Positions 25,837 to 34,971 of a stretch of DNA of 64,000 nucleotides are shown here, piece by piece. The notes under the pieces were generated by a model. That model was not told where the DNA came from. It made no database searches and was given only the letters and a program-made list of their open reading frames with translations. The position numbers were made by a program, and so were the translations under genes. Source of the DNA: Dendrosporobacter quercicolus (GTDB taxonomy: Bacteria; Bacillota; Negativicutes; DSM-1736; Dendrosporobacteraceae); the NCBI RefSeq assembly GCF_900104455.1, contig NZ_FNHB01000003.1, forward strand, positions 104,622 to 168,621, in the 5' to 3' direction. Each line of letters opens with the position of its first letter. The stretch's first letter is position 1.

Positions 25837-26280
25837 TTATTTAATGACCAAAACAGGGCACGGGGAGTGATGAAGGACGTAAGTGCTGACGCTTCCCAGG
25901 AGCAAGCCGGAAATCGCTCCTAATCCCCGATTGCCGATGACAATGATATCATAGTTGTTTTGGGCGGCGAAGTCGATAATTGCAGTACGCGGTTCGCCAA
26001 TTTCGTTGTGGGCTTGAACGTTAATGCCTTCCGGAATGTGTTTGATAGCCTCCGCCAGAATTGCTTTAGCAAAGCTGGCGGGATTTGTAGATGCGTTTGG
26101 CGGGATTTTGGCTCCCTTTACTTGGTCATATAAAGGGACTTGCTGCGATAGAACCGATACGTAAAGAATACTGATCTCAGCAGCAAAGGAACGGGCTAAC
26201 GCTACTGCATGCGACAAAGCCCTAAGCGAATTGTTAGAACCGTCCACCGGAACTAAAATTTTGCTATACAAAACTTCCAT
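25837..26280 (-). CDS. Universal stress protein, UspA family
   Basis: A 147-residue UspA-fold protein. It begins MEVLYSKILVPVDGSNNSLRAL and ends with the ATP-binding signature GNRGLGAISGLLLGSVSTYV followed by HHSPCPVLVIK. The G-2x-G-9x-G-S/T pattern places it in the nucleotide-binding class. ATG at 26280 is 9 bases after AAGGAG. The gene stands alone. The role is a general stress protein; nothing more specific can be said. Confidence 0.92.
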   Translation of the reverse strand: MEVLYSKILVPVDGSNNSLRALSHAVALARSFAAEISILYVSVLSQQVPLYDQVKGAKIPPNASTNPASFAKAILAEAIKHIPEGINVQAHNEIGEPRTAIIDFAAQNNYDIIVIGNRGLGAISGLLLGSVSTYVLHHSPCPVLVIK

Positions 26281-26289
26281 AATGACCAA

Positions 26290-26515
26290 CTCCTTATAAA
26301 ATATTCGATAAAATATACGCTGGCTAAGCTAAAAATTAACTTTGTCAAGGTACTAGTACCTTGCGTCGCTTGAATTTTGCAATTGGAATGCGAGGTTTTT
26401 TTGCCCTGCGAGGCGGAGAAGCACATGCAAGGGCCGGCAACGAGGCGGAGTGAAAAAAGACTGCATGATAAGCCAAATGTTTAGGTGACGCACGGTACTG
26501 GCGGAGTCTGAGAAA
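26290..26515. other. Gap between usp and the RND gene, with an 18-bp palindrome
   Basis: CAAGGTACTAGTACCTTG (26346-26363) is a perfect palindrome whose centre TACTAGTA is also the core of the PadR operator at 23501. The rest contains the repeated words CTCCGCCTCG on the minus strand. No gene seen. Confidence 0.4.
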
Positions 26516-29500
26516 TCAACCGGAATGATTGGCAGTGCCGGTAGTTGAAGAGCTTTGCATATCCATGTTGGGCTGGGCTTTATACCAGGCGGCATACATG
26601 ACCGGCAGCACCACCAGGGTGAGGACGGTGGCCCCCATTAATCCCGCCGCAATGGCGACAGCCATCGGACCCCAGAAGATGCTTGAGACCAATGGCAGCA
26701 TTCCTAAAATTGCCGCCGCTGCTGTCAGGAGGATGGGGCGCAGCCGGATAATAGTGGCATCGATAATGGCATCCCAGAGGTTTTCGCCGGCCTCCAGCAA
26801 TTGATCAATCTGATCCATTAATATAATGGTATTGCGCATAATGATTCCGGCTAAAGCCAAAATACCCAGCTGTACGACAAACCCCATAGGGCTGTTCGTA
26901 AAGACAAGCCCGACAGCTACGCCGATAATGCCCAGCGGCGCCGTAAGCAGCGTCAAAATCATTTTTGGAATATTTTGCAGCTGTATCATTAACAGAATCA
27001 TAATCGCAATGATCATGGCCGGTATTGGTTGTGACATGAATTTTACTGCTTTGATGCTGTCTTCTTTGCCGCCGTCATACTCAATACTGTAGCCAAATGG
27101 CAAATTTGCGCGCAATTCCGCCAAGCTGTTGTATACCTGTTCGGCCACATCGTCACCGGTTACATCTCCGGAACTTAATTCGGCCTGTATCCAGATCATC
27201 GGCTTTAAATCACGCCGGTAAATCAAACCGTCCTCAGTCTCGAAGCTGATTTTTGCAATCTGGTCCAGTGGCACGTATTTGCCGTTGCCGATTGGAATAT
27301 TCAAATCTTTCATATAGGCGGGATCGTTCCTATCCTGGGCATCAAAACGCAACACCATATTGACTGTTTTATCGCTTTCCCTGAATTGTGTAATGTCCGC
27401 TCCCGACTGCTGCATCTGCAGTGCAGTAGCCAGCGCCTGTGAGGTTATGCCCAGTTTACGGACTTTATCCTGATCAATGGCTAAATGCATAATCTTGCTT
27501 TTTTCGCTCCACTTTAGGTTTACATTGCGGGTATGGGGATTCGCGGTCATGATTGTCCGTGCTTGTTCGGCAATGTCGCGTACCTTGTCCACATCGTAAC
27601 CTTTTACGCGCAGCATGACCGGATAGTCGGACGAGGGGCCATTGTTGATTATCTTGGTGTGAACGTGCACGTTAGGAAATTCCCTGATTAATAGTTCGCG
27701 ATAGTTAGTCTGCAGTTCGTCCCGTGCTTTGGCGTCTTTGGCCACAATAATAAATTCCGAAAAATTCGGTTTGTAAGAGGTCGGCTCAAAACTCAACACA
27801 AAACGGGGAGCGCCTTCGCCTACATGATAGGTATAGTAGGAAATTTGCGGATCGCCTTGTAATTTTTCCGCAAACTGACGGGCAACGGCATCCGAATTTT
27901 TAATGGAAGAGCCCTCAGGCAGTTCCAGTTGAATAATCAGTTCCGGACGGGTGGAAGCAGGAAAGAACTGTTGCTTTACCAGCCCCAATAAGCCAATGGC
28001 GGCAATAAAAACCCCTACAGTGGCAATTAATACGGTTTTTTTGTGGGTCAGGCACCAGACCAATAATCTTCTGAACCTTTGATAAAATTTCGTATCATAG
28101 GGATCATGTGCCGTCTCGCCGTCACCTTTTGGTTTAATTCTGATAAACAAATAGCCTAACAGCGGGGTGGCCGTTCCGGCAACAAGCCAGGAGGTGAGCA
28201 GGGCGATGGTTACAACCATAAAGATGCTGGCGCAGTATTCCGAAGCGGTCCCCGCAGCAAAGCCTACCGGGATGAAGCCGGCGCAGGTTACCAGTTCGCC
28301 GGTTAAGCGTGGATAGGCTGTGGAAGTATAGGCAAAGCAGGCGGCATTAAACCTGCTCCAGCCCTGCTCCAGCTTAACGACCATTGCTTCAATGGTAATA
28401 ATCGCGTCATCCACCAGCAAACCCAGCGCAATAATCAGAGCGCCAAGGGAGATACGCTGTAAATCAATGCCGAACAGATTCATGAAGGTGAATACAATCG
28501 CGATGACCAGCGGAATACATAACGCCACGATAATGCCGGAACGCATGCCCAGACTGACAAAACTTACAATCAGAACAATGACGATGGCTTCAAACAAAGA
28601 TTTAACGAATTCATCAATCGAACTTTCCACCACCTTGGGCTGATTGACGGTCTGGTGAATCTCCAGGCCGGCGGGCAGTTCTTTTTTTATCTCTTCAATT
28701 GTCTGTTCGATGTTTTCTCCCAGGACAAGCACGTTGCCGCCTGGTTCCATCGCCAGGGAAATGCCGATGCCGGGTTCCCCGTTATAATAAAACCGGGGAT
28801 CGGAAGGCTCGCTATAGGAACGGGTAATGGCAGCAATATCACCCAAGCGGAAGGTGCTTCCATTTGCCTGAATCGGCGTATTTTGAATATCCTCTAGGCT
28901 TTCAAACATGCCGGTAATGCGTAAATAAATATTATCGGTTCCCGTTTCCAGCATGCCGGCTGCTGACATGGCGTTTTGCGCCTGCAGCGTTGTTGTAATT
29001 AAATCAGGGTCGACTCCCAGTTGCGCCAGCTTGCTATTTTCAATTTCTATATAAATTTTTTCGGTTTGTACCCCGAGCAGGTTTACTTTTTTCACACTGG
29101 GAACCCCGAGTAAGATCCGCCGGATTCTTTCCGCTTTTTCGCGCAGGTCTTCATAAGTATAGCCATCGCCGGTCAGGGCAAACACCACACCGTATACTTC
29201 ATCAAACCGGTCGTTAAACTGTGGAGTCGCAACACCGGTGGGGAAAGTGCTGGCTATATCGTTGACCATATTGCGCACTTCCAGCCACTTGCCGCGCACA
29301 TCTTGTTGCAGAACAGTGTCTTTTAAATGGACGTAAATCACTGTGGTTCCCGGGGTGGAGTAGCTTTTCAAATAATCAAGCCCTGGCAGATCCTGCAATT
29401 TTTTTTCGATTTTGTCAGTAACCTGCTCTTCCATCTGCTGGGCAGTAGCTCCCGGCCAGGCGGCGGTTACGATCATTTGCTTGATGGTAAAATCAGGGTC

Positions 29501-29617
29501 TTCCATGCGGCCTAGGTTTTTATAAGAGACGACGCCGGAAATAAAAAAGAGAATAATGAAGAAGTAAACAAACTGCTTATGGTTGAGGGACCATTCGGTC
29601 AGATTGAACCCCTTCAT
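26516..29617 (-). CDS. RND-family efflux pump inner-membrane transporter
   Basis: A 1033-residue AcrB-type HAE1 transporter, of full family length, with the two-fold pattern of one helix, a large periplasmic loop and five to six helices. The proton-relay aspartate pair is seen in ALGLLVDDAIITIEAMV in helix 4. The first helix follows FNLTEWSLNHKQFVYFFIIL. It overlaps the upstream adaptor gene by 4 bases (29614-29617). Such pumps need an outer-membrane channel; no TolC-like gene is in the window. Regulation by the adjacent TetR repressor is expected. Confidence 0.95.
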   Translation of the reverse strand: MKGFNLTEWSLNHKQFVYFFIILFFISGVVSYKNLGRMEDPDFTIKQMIVTAAWPGATAQQMEEQVTDKIEKKLQDLPGLDYLKSYSTPGTTVIYVHLKDTVLQQDVRGKWLEVRNMVNDIASTFPTGVATPQFNDRFDEVYGVVFALTGDGYTYEDLREKAERIRRILLGVPSVKKVNLLGVQTEKIYIEIENSKLAQLGVDPDLITTTLQAQNAMSAAGMLETGTDNIYLRITGMFESLEDIQNTPIQANGSTFRLGDIAAITRSYSEPSDPRFYYNGEPGIGISLAMEPGGNVLVLGENIEQTIEEIKKELPAGLEIHQTVNQPKVVESSIDEFVKSLFEAIVIVLIVSFVSLGMRSGIIVALCIPLVIAIVFTFMNLFGIDLQRISLGALIIALGLLVDDAIITIEAMVVKLEQGWSRFNAACFAYTSTAYPRLTGELVTCAGFIPVGFAAGTASEYCASIFMVVTIALLTSWLVAGTATPLLGYLFIRIKPKGDGETAHDPYDTKFYQRFRRLLVWCLTHKKTVLIATVGVFIAAIGLLGLVKQQFFPASTRPELIIQLELPEGSSIKNSDAVARQFAEKLQGDPQISYYTYHVGEGAPRFVLSFEPTSYKPNFSEFIIVAKDAKARDELQTNYRELLIREFPNVHVHTKIINNGPSSDYPVMLRVKGYDVDKVRDIAEQARTIMTANPHTRNVNLKWSEKSKIMHLAIDQDKVRKLGITSQALATALQMQQSGADITQFRESDKTVNMVLRFDAQDRNDPAYMKDLNIPIGNGKYVPLDQIAKISFETEDGLIYRRDLKPMIWIQAELSSGDVTGDDVAEQVYNSLAELRANLPFGYSIEYDGGKEDSIKAVKFMSQPIPAMIIAIMILLMIQLQNIPKMILTLLTAPLGIIGVAVGLVFTNSPMGFVVQLGILALAGIIMRNTIILMDQIDQLLEAGENLWDAIIDATIIRLRPILLTAAAAILGMLPLVSSIFWGPMAVAIAAGLMGATVLTLVVLPVMYAAWYKAQPNMDMQSSSTTGTANHSG

Positions 29618-30738
29618 AGCGAATCACCGTCGAGTTTCACCTGTTGCCCCTCGGTCATTTTATGTACTCCGGCAATGACGATCCGCTCACCCTGGCGCAG
29701 GCCGCTGATTATCTGGACGGTATTGTCTTTGCCGTAATTGCCGGTCTGAATGGAGCGCTGGGTTACTGTTCCGTCTGTTACTACCCAAACAGCGGGGGTG
29801 GAGTTTCCGGCTTGATAGACAGCCGTTACAGGAATGCTTATGACCGGTTCGGTTGTGCTGCCTATCGATACGGCAGCGGTCATGCCTAACTTCATTTCCG
29901 GCGGCGGGTTGCTTACACTGATTCGTACTTTAAAGGTCCGGGTGATTTGGTCGGCCATTGGGGATATTTCTCTTAATCTGCCATCGGTTGTTATATTGGG
30001 TAAAGCCCAGAAGGAAACCTGAAATTTTTCCGCCTTGCGCAGTTCTTCAATCCGGTTTTCCGGCACGCTGATTTCCACTTCCCGTTCGCCGTCCTGTACG
30101 ACGGTGACGATAACCTGCCCGGCGCTGACTACTTGGCCTATTTCGGCAGAGATACCTGACACCACGCCTGGTTTATCGGCTTTTAACAAAGTGTAATCCA
30201 GTTGATTGGCACCTTGCGTATATTGCGCCTGGGTTTGCCGAACTCCGGCAGCGGCCACGTTGTAGGCATTGGCGTATTGGTCATATTGCGATTGACTGAT
30301 GGCGCCGCCTTCCAACAATTCACGGTAACGTTTCAGATTGCTCTCCGCTAATTGCAATTGCGATTCAGCCGAGTATACCTGGGCGGAATAGTTTTGCACC
30401 GTTTGCACAACATCCTTGGCGTCAATTTGCAGGAGCACGTCGCCGACATTTACGGTACTGCCCAGCTGTACGTTTCTTTTCACAATTTTTCCGTTTACCT
30501 GAAAAGCAAGCTGGCTTTCATAGCGGCCGCGTACTTCGCCGGAATAGGTATACCCTTGGGCGACTCCTGTCGTGCCGGCAACGACGGTATGTACAACCGG
30601 AATCTCTTTGACAACAGTCTGGGGGGGAGGGGGTTCTCTCCAAAGCACGATGCCGACAATACATAAGCCGATCATTGCTGTTAAAAAGAAATATATATTT
30701 TTTCTGGGCATATTAACTAACCAATATGGTAATTGCAT
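29614..30738 (-). CDS. RND efflux periplasmic adaptor (membrane fusion protein)
   Basis: A 374-residue adaptor. An N-terminal membrane anchor (IYFFLTAMIGLCIVGIVLW) is followed by a proline-rich linker, then the lipoyl-like half motif GEVRGRYESQLAFQVNGKIV, a coiled-coil hairpin of about residues 110-170 (VQTVQNYSAQVYSAESQLQL, YANAYNVAAAGVRQTQ), the second lipoyl half and beta-barrel domains. ATG at 30738 follows AAGGAG. It is the first gene of the pump operon and shares a 4-base overlap with the pump gene. It bridges the pump and an outer-membrane channel. Confidence 0.94.
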   Translation of the reverse strand: MQLPYWLVNMPRKNIYFFLTAMIGLCIVGIVLWREPPPPQTVVKEIPVVHTVVAGTTGVAQGYTYSGEVRGRYESQLAFQVNGKIVKRNVQLGSTVNVGDVLLQIDAKDVVQTVQNYSAQVYSAESQLQLAESNLKRYRELLEGGAISQSQYDQYANAYNVAAAGVRQTQAQYTQGANQLDYTLLKADKPGVVSGISAEIGQVVSAGQVIVTVVQDGEREVEISVPENRIEELRKAEKFQVSFWALPNITTDGRLREISPMADQITRTFKVRISVSNPPPEMKLGMTAAVSIGSTTEPVISIPVTAVYQAGNSTPAVWVVTDGTVTQRSIQTGNYGKDNTVQIISGLRQGERIVIAGVHKMTEGQQVKLDGDSL

Positions 30739-30869
30739 GATTTCACTCCTTAAAATTGACCTGTTGAGTAGGGCTTATTCCGGGGGCATTTTTACGGGAA
30801 TGCCGTAGATAACTGTGCATCATATCATTGGCGGGGCGCTGAAGCTATATTTACTAGATGGGTAGCTGT

Positions 30870-31454
30870 TCAATGTAACGGAGTCCGCTTTATAATGCCG
30901 GTCAACAGGATATCAATAAGCTGGTCGCACGCGTCAAAGAAATTCATCCCTTTGGGTAATGGAGGAGCGCGAAGCAACTCTTGTAAAGACTTACGGATCA
31001 TTAGCTCCAGGATGTCAGGATTGATTGGGCGGATATATCCCCGGCTGATTTCCTTGTGCAGCAGGTCCACAATTCTTTGCCATTTGACTTGCCGGAATTC
31101 ATCTGTTTTTTTCCATAGGTTCGGGTAATATCGCTTCACATCTTCCAGTGACATTTGATGAAGGGGTTGTAAAATTCGACAGTAAAGCAGCAATAACTGT
31201 CTTATTTGTTCTAATACGATAGAATTGGATTTTGGGCTAACTGTTTTTTCAAGCCGGGCTATCTTGGCTAGCTGACTGTCAATAACAGTGCTAATAAGTT
31301 CTTCCAGGCTGTTAAAGTTTTGATACAGGGTTCGTTTACTAATGGATAGGCGAGTGGCGAGAGTATTCATAGTAAGGTTGGTCAAGCCTTGCTGGTTTAG
31401 TACTGTCTGGGCCATAAGTATAATTTCCCGGTGGATATTTCTGCGATTATGCAA
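30870..31454 (-). CDS. TetR-family transcriptional repressor of the RND operon
   Basis: A 194-residue TetR-type protein. The N-terminal helix-turn-helix reads EIILMAQTVLNQQGLTNLT, then MNTLATRLSISKRTLYQNF; the C-terminal ligand domain is helical. The start is a TTG 9 bases after AAGGAGG. It lies upstream of and codirectional with the adaptor and pump genes, 130 bases from them. A 26-bp perfect palindrome at 31514-31539 in front of the gene is the probable operator. It likely represses itself and the pump in the absence of a ligand. Confidence 0.9.
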   Translation of the reverse strand: MHNRRNIHREIILMAQTVLNQQGLTNLTMNTLATRLSISKRTLYQNFNSLEELISTVIDSQLAKIARLEKTVSPKSNSIVLEQIRQLLLLYCRILQPLHQMSLEDVKRYYPNLWKKTDEFRQVKWQRIVDLLHKEISRGYIRPINPDILELMIRKSLQELLRAPPLPKGMNFFDACDQLIDILLTGIIKRTPLH

Positions 31455-31513
31455 AATACGGCCCTCCTTTTTAGGTGATCGGTAGATACATTTTTTCGAA
31501 AATGCAGCGTTAG

Positions 31514-31539
31514 AATTAATTAAACTAGTTTAATTAATT
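31514..31539. promoter_or_regulatory. 26-bp perfect palindrome, putative TetR operator
   Basis: AATTAATTAAACT and its exact reverse complement join at ACTAGT, 60 bases before the tetR start codon. Confidence 0.6.
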
Positions 31540-31639
31540 TACCTGAAAAAACCGCTTAATCTCAATTTCTTTGGAAAGCGGAGTAGTTTCAGGAAAAAAT
31601 CTATTATGTTTACATTGCACTCTATCGCGAGAGCTGGGT

Positions 31640-31855
31640 ATTTCTTCTTGCATGCCTACCGTCTTCAATAAGTACTTCCGCCATCTGCAGAAGCAGGGAC
31701 AAGAGTTCTTCGGGGAGTTAGTCCACACCATTTCTTTGGCAATGTCATTAACGGTTGTTCAGGAATAACCTTTAACAGTAAACAAATATTCAGCTATATC
31801 TAAAATCTCGGTAATTCATACCTGGGGATATTGTGGAAATCTGCCGTCATACACC
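31640..31855 (-). pseudogene. Relic of a second TetR-family regulator
   Basis: On the minus strand 31809-31729 reads EILDIAEYLFTVKGYS, a stop codon, then TTVNDIAKEM, which is a textbook TetR helix-turn-helix interrupted by TGA. The following frame is broken; a shifted frame gives ELLSLLLQMAEVLIEDG. The ATG near 31849 after GGAGGTGT is out of frame. It is a dead gene upstream of the intact tetR. Confidence 0.75.
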
Positions 31856-32234
31856 TCCATTATTTAAATATGTTTAAATTATAAATCCTGTTAAAAAGTT
31901 TTTCAAGGATTAATTTTCCACCTTCAGGCTTCACAGATCATTCACCAAAAGCCCGATCAAGAATCTATTGTTCTCATGCCAAACCATTCCGGGCAATAGC
32001 CGTCATTTCACTTTTTGGCAGCAGCTAAATGAAGATGGATGGTATTCATTCCGGCTGGTATCTGAGCATAACGTTTCGATTTCAGGTTAGCGGGCTGTTA
32101 AGCTCAATTAGTCATAATTTTAATGGTGCAATAATAGTAAAATTATGGGCAATTTACCTCTGGTTTCTTGACAAAATTTGAATTTAAGTCAATAATTAAA
32201 CTTAACGTTTGCAGGTAGTAGTGATATGGCGTGG
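31856..32234. other. Intergenic stretch with gene relics
   Basis: Apart from the paralogue fragment at 31936-32010, this AT-rich stretch shows no open reading frame that I would call. Confidence 0.4.
31936..32010 (+). pseudogene. Relic of a third paralogue of the 21-23 kb exported proteins
   Basis: GATCATTCACCAAAAGCCCG, ATCAAGAATCTATTGTTCTC and ATTCCGGGCAATAGCC copy the last 75 bases of the gene at 22091-23038 with scattered changes and an extra base that breaks the frame. No upstream part is recognisable. Confidence 0.75.
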
Positions 32235-32252
32235 AATGACTGGTCAGTCATT
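32235..32252. promoter_or_regulatory. TetR-type operator-like palindrome
   Basis: AATGACTGGTCAGTCATT is an inverted repeat with 8-bp arms around GT. TGACTGGTCAGTCA is a common form of TetR-family operator. It lies 134 bases before the kinase-like gene and may have belonged to the lost TetR system. Confidence 0.4.
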
Positions 32253-32385
32253 TTAGTTTCACTCAGCGACTGCAGCTTACCGTTAATGAACGATGAAGCC
32301 TATTTTCCGGTGCTGTAATTTTATTTGAGTATTGTTTGTTTGAAAATCCTTCATTTTAGGAAAAATCAAGAAAGAGGATGATCAG

Positions 32386-33168
32386 GTGCACTTAAATAAA
32401 CAGCAATACAATTCCAAAATTCAAGTATATTATGGAAAGTGCAATTTAAATCGTGATCTGGTCGAGGAAATAATTCAGTATGTATGGATGAAGCAAAAAG
32501 CCAATAAAGGGAACTTTAAGCTGGTTCAGGATACCAAAGCTAACGTATATAAACTGGAATTTGATCATTGTACTTATTATGTAAAAAGCTATAAATTTCG
32601 CGCTATTGGTAAATTTTTAAAAAATTTATTCAGACCGGCGGAAGCAGTTAGATACTATAAAACAGCGCTTAAGTTGATGCAGCTTGATATTGAAGTAGCT
32701 AAACCTGTTCTTGCGCTAACTTGCAGAAAAGCATTATTTTTAGTTGATAGTATTTTGGTGCTTGAAGAAGTCTCTGGTGCAGATTTGTCTACTTATTTGA
32801 ATCAAGTTACTACTAAAAAAGCAAGGGAGATCATTATAAAAAAACTGGCTGTGATATGGAGTAAATTAATTCATCATAAATTTTTACACTTAGATCCTCG
32901 ACTGGTAAATTTTATTATTTATGATAAAGCAGACGAAGTACATATCAAGCTGATAGATATTGACAGTGTTATGCGTTTATCTCTTTTGCCTTTTAAAATG
33001 ATATTAGTTAAAAACTTAACAAGGCTAAATCGAAGATTATTAAATGAGTTTACTGCATTTGAGATCGATTTATTTTTTGAAGAATTTATCAAAAATTGTC
33101 AGAAAGAGATGAAGATAAACTTATTACAGGAAATTTATCAGCGTCCGTCGTCTCATCACCGGATTTAA
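32386..33168 (+). CDS. LPS-core kinase-like protein (Kdo/WaaP/RfaY family)
   Basis: A 260-residue small kinase. An ATP-binding lysine stands in YYVKSYKF, LEEVSGADLSTYL corresponds to the hinge, HLDPRLVNF is the catalytic loop H-x-D-x4-N and LIDIDS the metal-binding Asp. This is the pattern of lipopolysaccharide kinases that phosphorylate the inner core. It starts with GTG after GAGGATG. The coding region is notably AT-rich with many AAA, TTA and ATT codons, unlike the genes before and after, which suggests horizontal transfer. Its presence fits an outer membrane. The acceptor sugar is unknown. Confidence 0.75.
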   Translation: MHLNKQQYNSKIQVYYGKCNLNRDLVEEIIQYVWMKQKANKGNFKLVQDTKANVYKLEFDHCTYYVKSYKFRAIGKFLKNLFRPAEAVRYYKTALKLMQLDIEVAKPVLALTCRKALFLVDSILVLEEVSGADLSTYLNQVTTKKAREIIIKKLAVIWSKLIHHKFLHLDPRLVNFIIYDKADEVHIKLIDIDSVMRLSLLPFKMILVKNLTRLNRRLLNEFTAFEIDLFFEEFIKNCQKEMKINLLQEIYQRPSSHHRI

Positions 33169-33202
33169 TCTGAATCTCAAGACAGTGGAGACGTCAAAAT
33201 TA

Positions 33203-33400
33203 TTGACATTATCTGGTAAAACATGATAGTATTGAATGAGTTTATAGCAGCAAGGCGTTGGCATTTCCTCTTTGCATTACAAGTGCTGTTATTTCAGCGC
33301 AGATGGGGTCTGCGAAGTAATTCTATAATGACTCAGATAAGCTGGTCGGCAAAAAGCTGAAGGCCTGACGGGATGTTTTCCGTACAGGCCTTTGTTTTTT
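33203..33400 (+). promoter_or_regulatory. Promoter and terminator-bearing leader before the SBP gene
   Basis: TTGACA (33203-33208), 18 bp, TAGTAT (33227) form a fair promoter. A leader of about 160 nt follows and ends in a terminator: AAGGCCTG (33360-33367) pairs with CAGGCCTT (33385-33392), then TGTTTTTT. The gene starts 67 bases later. This arrangement suggests attenuation by an RNA element that I do not recognise. Confidence 0.45.
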
Positions 33401-33467
33401 GTTGAAGTACTGTGCAGAAAACAGTCACAAGGTTTCAAATGAAAAATTTCAGGGGAGGTTTGAGGTC

Positions 33468-34508
33468 ATGAAAAAAATGTTAGTAACCGGATTAATGGGT
33501 TTAACCATATTGGCATTGATTACAGGCTGCTCAGTGTTTACTCAGAAAACTGCCGATGACGATAAGCCTAAGTTCATTAACGGCAAGCTGACTAAAGAAT
33601 TCCATTTGAAGGTGGTTACCCCTACAAGCTTTAATGAACTTATTATTGCAGATAAGAAAGGATTCTTTAAGGAAGTAGGTATTATTCCCGAATATACAGG
33701 TTCAGCTCCCAGTGGCACTTTGGCGCAATCGGTCATCAAAGGAGATAACCATTTATTCGGATCCGGCCATCCGTCCACAATTGCCGCCGCCCGTAAAGCG
33801 GGAGCCGGAATTAAAATCGTGCTGCACAGCATGGTCGATGATCCTGACCCCGATAAGATGCATATGACGTGGTTTGTGAGAAGGGACGGCGCTATTAAGT
33901 CGGCGAAAGATCTTGTTGGCAAAAAGATTGCAATGAGCGGACTGGGCAGCTGCGCTGAGTTCCTAAACGGTGATTTTCTGCGTCGCAACGACATTTCCCG
34001 TGATCAGGTTGAAATTGTTGTAATGAAAGATGCTCAGCAGGAGCAGGCATTGCGGCATGGGTTCATTGATGTTGCCATTGTGCATCCGCCCTATAACAAA
34101 ATTGCTAAAAACCGCGGCGGTCTGGAAGTTTTGACAACCAGCTATGAAATCGGCGAGCTTGCCGGGAATGGAGCGCTCAGCGGCCTGGCGGTGCGGGCCT
34201 TTAGCGAGGAGTTTATCAGGGACTACCCTGATGTGGTGAAAGCGTATATTGTTGCCGACTTAAAGGCCCAGCAATATATTAACGAACATTATGAGGAGTC
34301 TTTGCAGGTTGCGGCCGAGTTTTTAAAAGTAGACGTTAAAGATATGGCCGGGAATATTTACCCTAGGCAGCAATGGCTTAAAGATGAAGACATTGATTTC
34401 TGGGTTAAGCTGGGTGAACGCAACGGATTTTTTGCTCAGGGTGAAATCAAGGCATCTGATTTGTATACCAATGAGCTGAATCCATATTATAAAGGTGAAT
34501 TACAATAA
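33468..34508 (+). CDS. ABC substrate-binding lipoprotein, NMT1/SsuA-like, orphan
   Basis: A 346-residue lipoprotein with lipobox LITGC near residue 22. The mature part is an NMT1/TauA/SsuA-type binding protein: KKGFFKEVGIIPEYTG, AKDLVGKKIAMSGLGSCAEF, and QALRHGFIDVAIVHPPY. ATG at 33468 lies behind GGGGAGG. No permease or ATPase gene adjoins it, so it may share the NitT/TauT-type transporter encoded at 41440-43786, or the rest of its system is elsewhere. Its transcript seems to pass a terminator in the leader. Ligand unknown; this class binds nitrate, sulfonates, pyrimidines or similar. Confidence 0.85.
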   Translation: MKKMLVTGLMGLTILALITGCSVFTQKTADDDKPKFINGKLTKEFHLKVVTPTSFNELIIADKKGFFKEVGIIPEYTGSAPSGTLAQSVIKGDNHLFGSGHPSTIAAARKAGAGIKIVLHSMVDDPDPDKMHMTWFVRRDGAIKSAKDLVGKKIAMSGLGSCAEFLNGDFLRRNDISRDQVEIVVMKDAQQEQALRHGFIDVAIVHPPYNKIAKNRGGLEVLTTSYEIGELAGNGALSGLAVRAFSEEFIRDYPDVVKAYIVADLKAQQYINEHYEESLQVAAEFLKVDVKDMAGNIYPRQQWLKDEDIDFWVKLGERNGFFAQGEIKASDLYTNELNPYYKGELQ

Positions 34509-34971
34509 AAAGATTTGGGGGTTCATTGCGGGGCTGAAGGGGGATGATTTCAAAGAAATCCTACCGGACAGCCCTGCATATTTTTCAACAATAAAAACGC
34601 CGGTATAGGTATGCAGCCAGGGTTTGCTTGCACAGCCCTTGGCCGGCGCCAGCACATGCAGAAAAGGGCCTGTTTTGTTATAGCAGCAGGGTATGTTATG
34701 TATTGCTGTCATATCCTGAATTATATAAATTCGAGGTGTTCTTTTATCTTACATACTTTATAATTGCCCATGCTCATCATCAGTGACATCGGGCTTTATA
34801 GGGATAGTGGGCTGGCAACCGTTCGTCGTCGGCTTGGTGGGATCCTTTAAAGTGTGTCAACAACCCCGTCCCCTGACACGCGTCCTTGACACGTTGAGAC
34901 GAGTTATGATTAAATTCATACGTAACCCTTCGATTTAACCAGATATTGTTTTAGTAGGAGAGGCGCTTAGG
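34509..34971. other. Gap between SBP gene and araC
   Basis: No gene seen in these 463 bases. The stretch contains short GC-rich hairpins and the REP-like element at 34851-34893. Confidence 0.45.
34851..34893 (+). repeat. REP-like repeat with ACCCCGTCCCC core, copy 4
   Basis: GTGTGTCAACAACCCCGTCC followed by CCTGACACG and, 9 bases later, a second CTTGACACG half. It is the longest copy and suggests a hairpin with GTGTCA/TGACAC arms. Confidence 0.6.

Noticed and set aside
26516..29617. Several open frames antisense to the RND gene
   Set aside because: They mirror the codon bias of the pump gene and show no domain or start signals.
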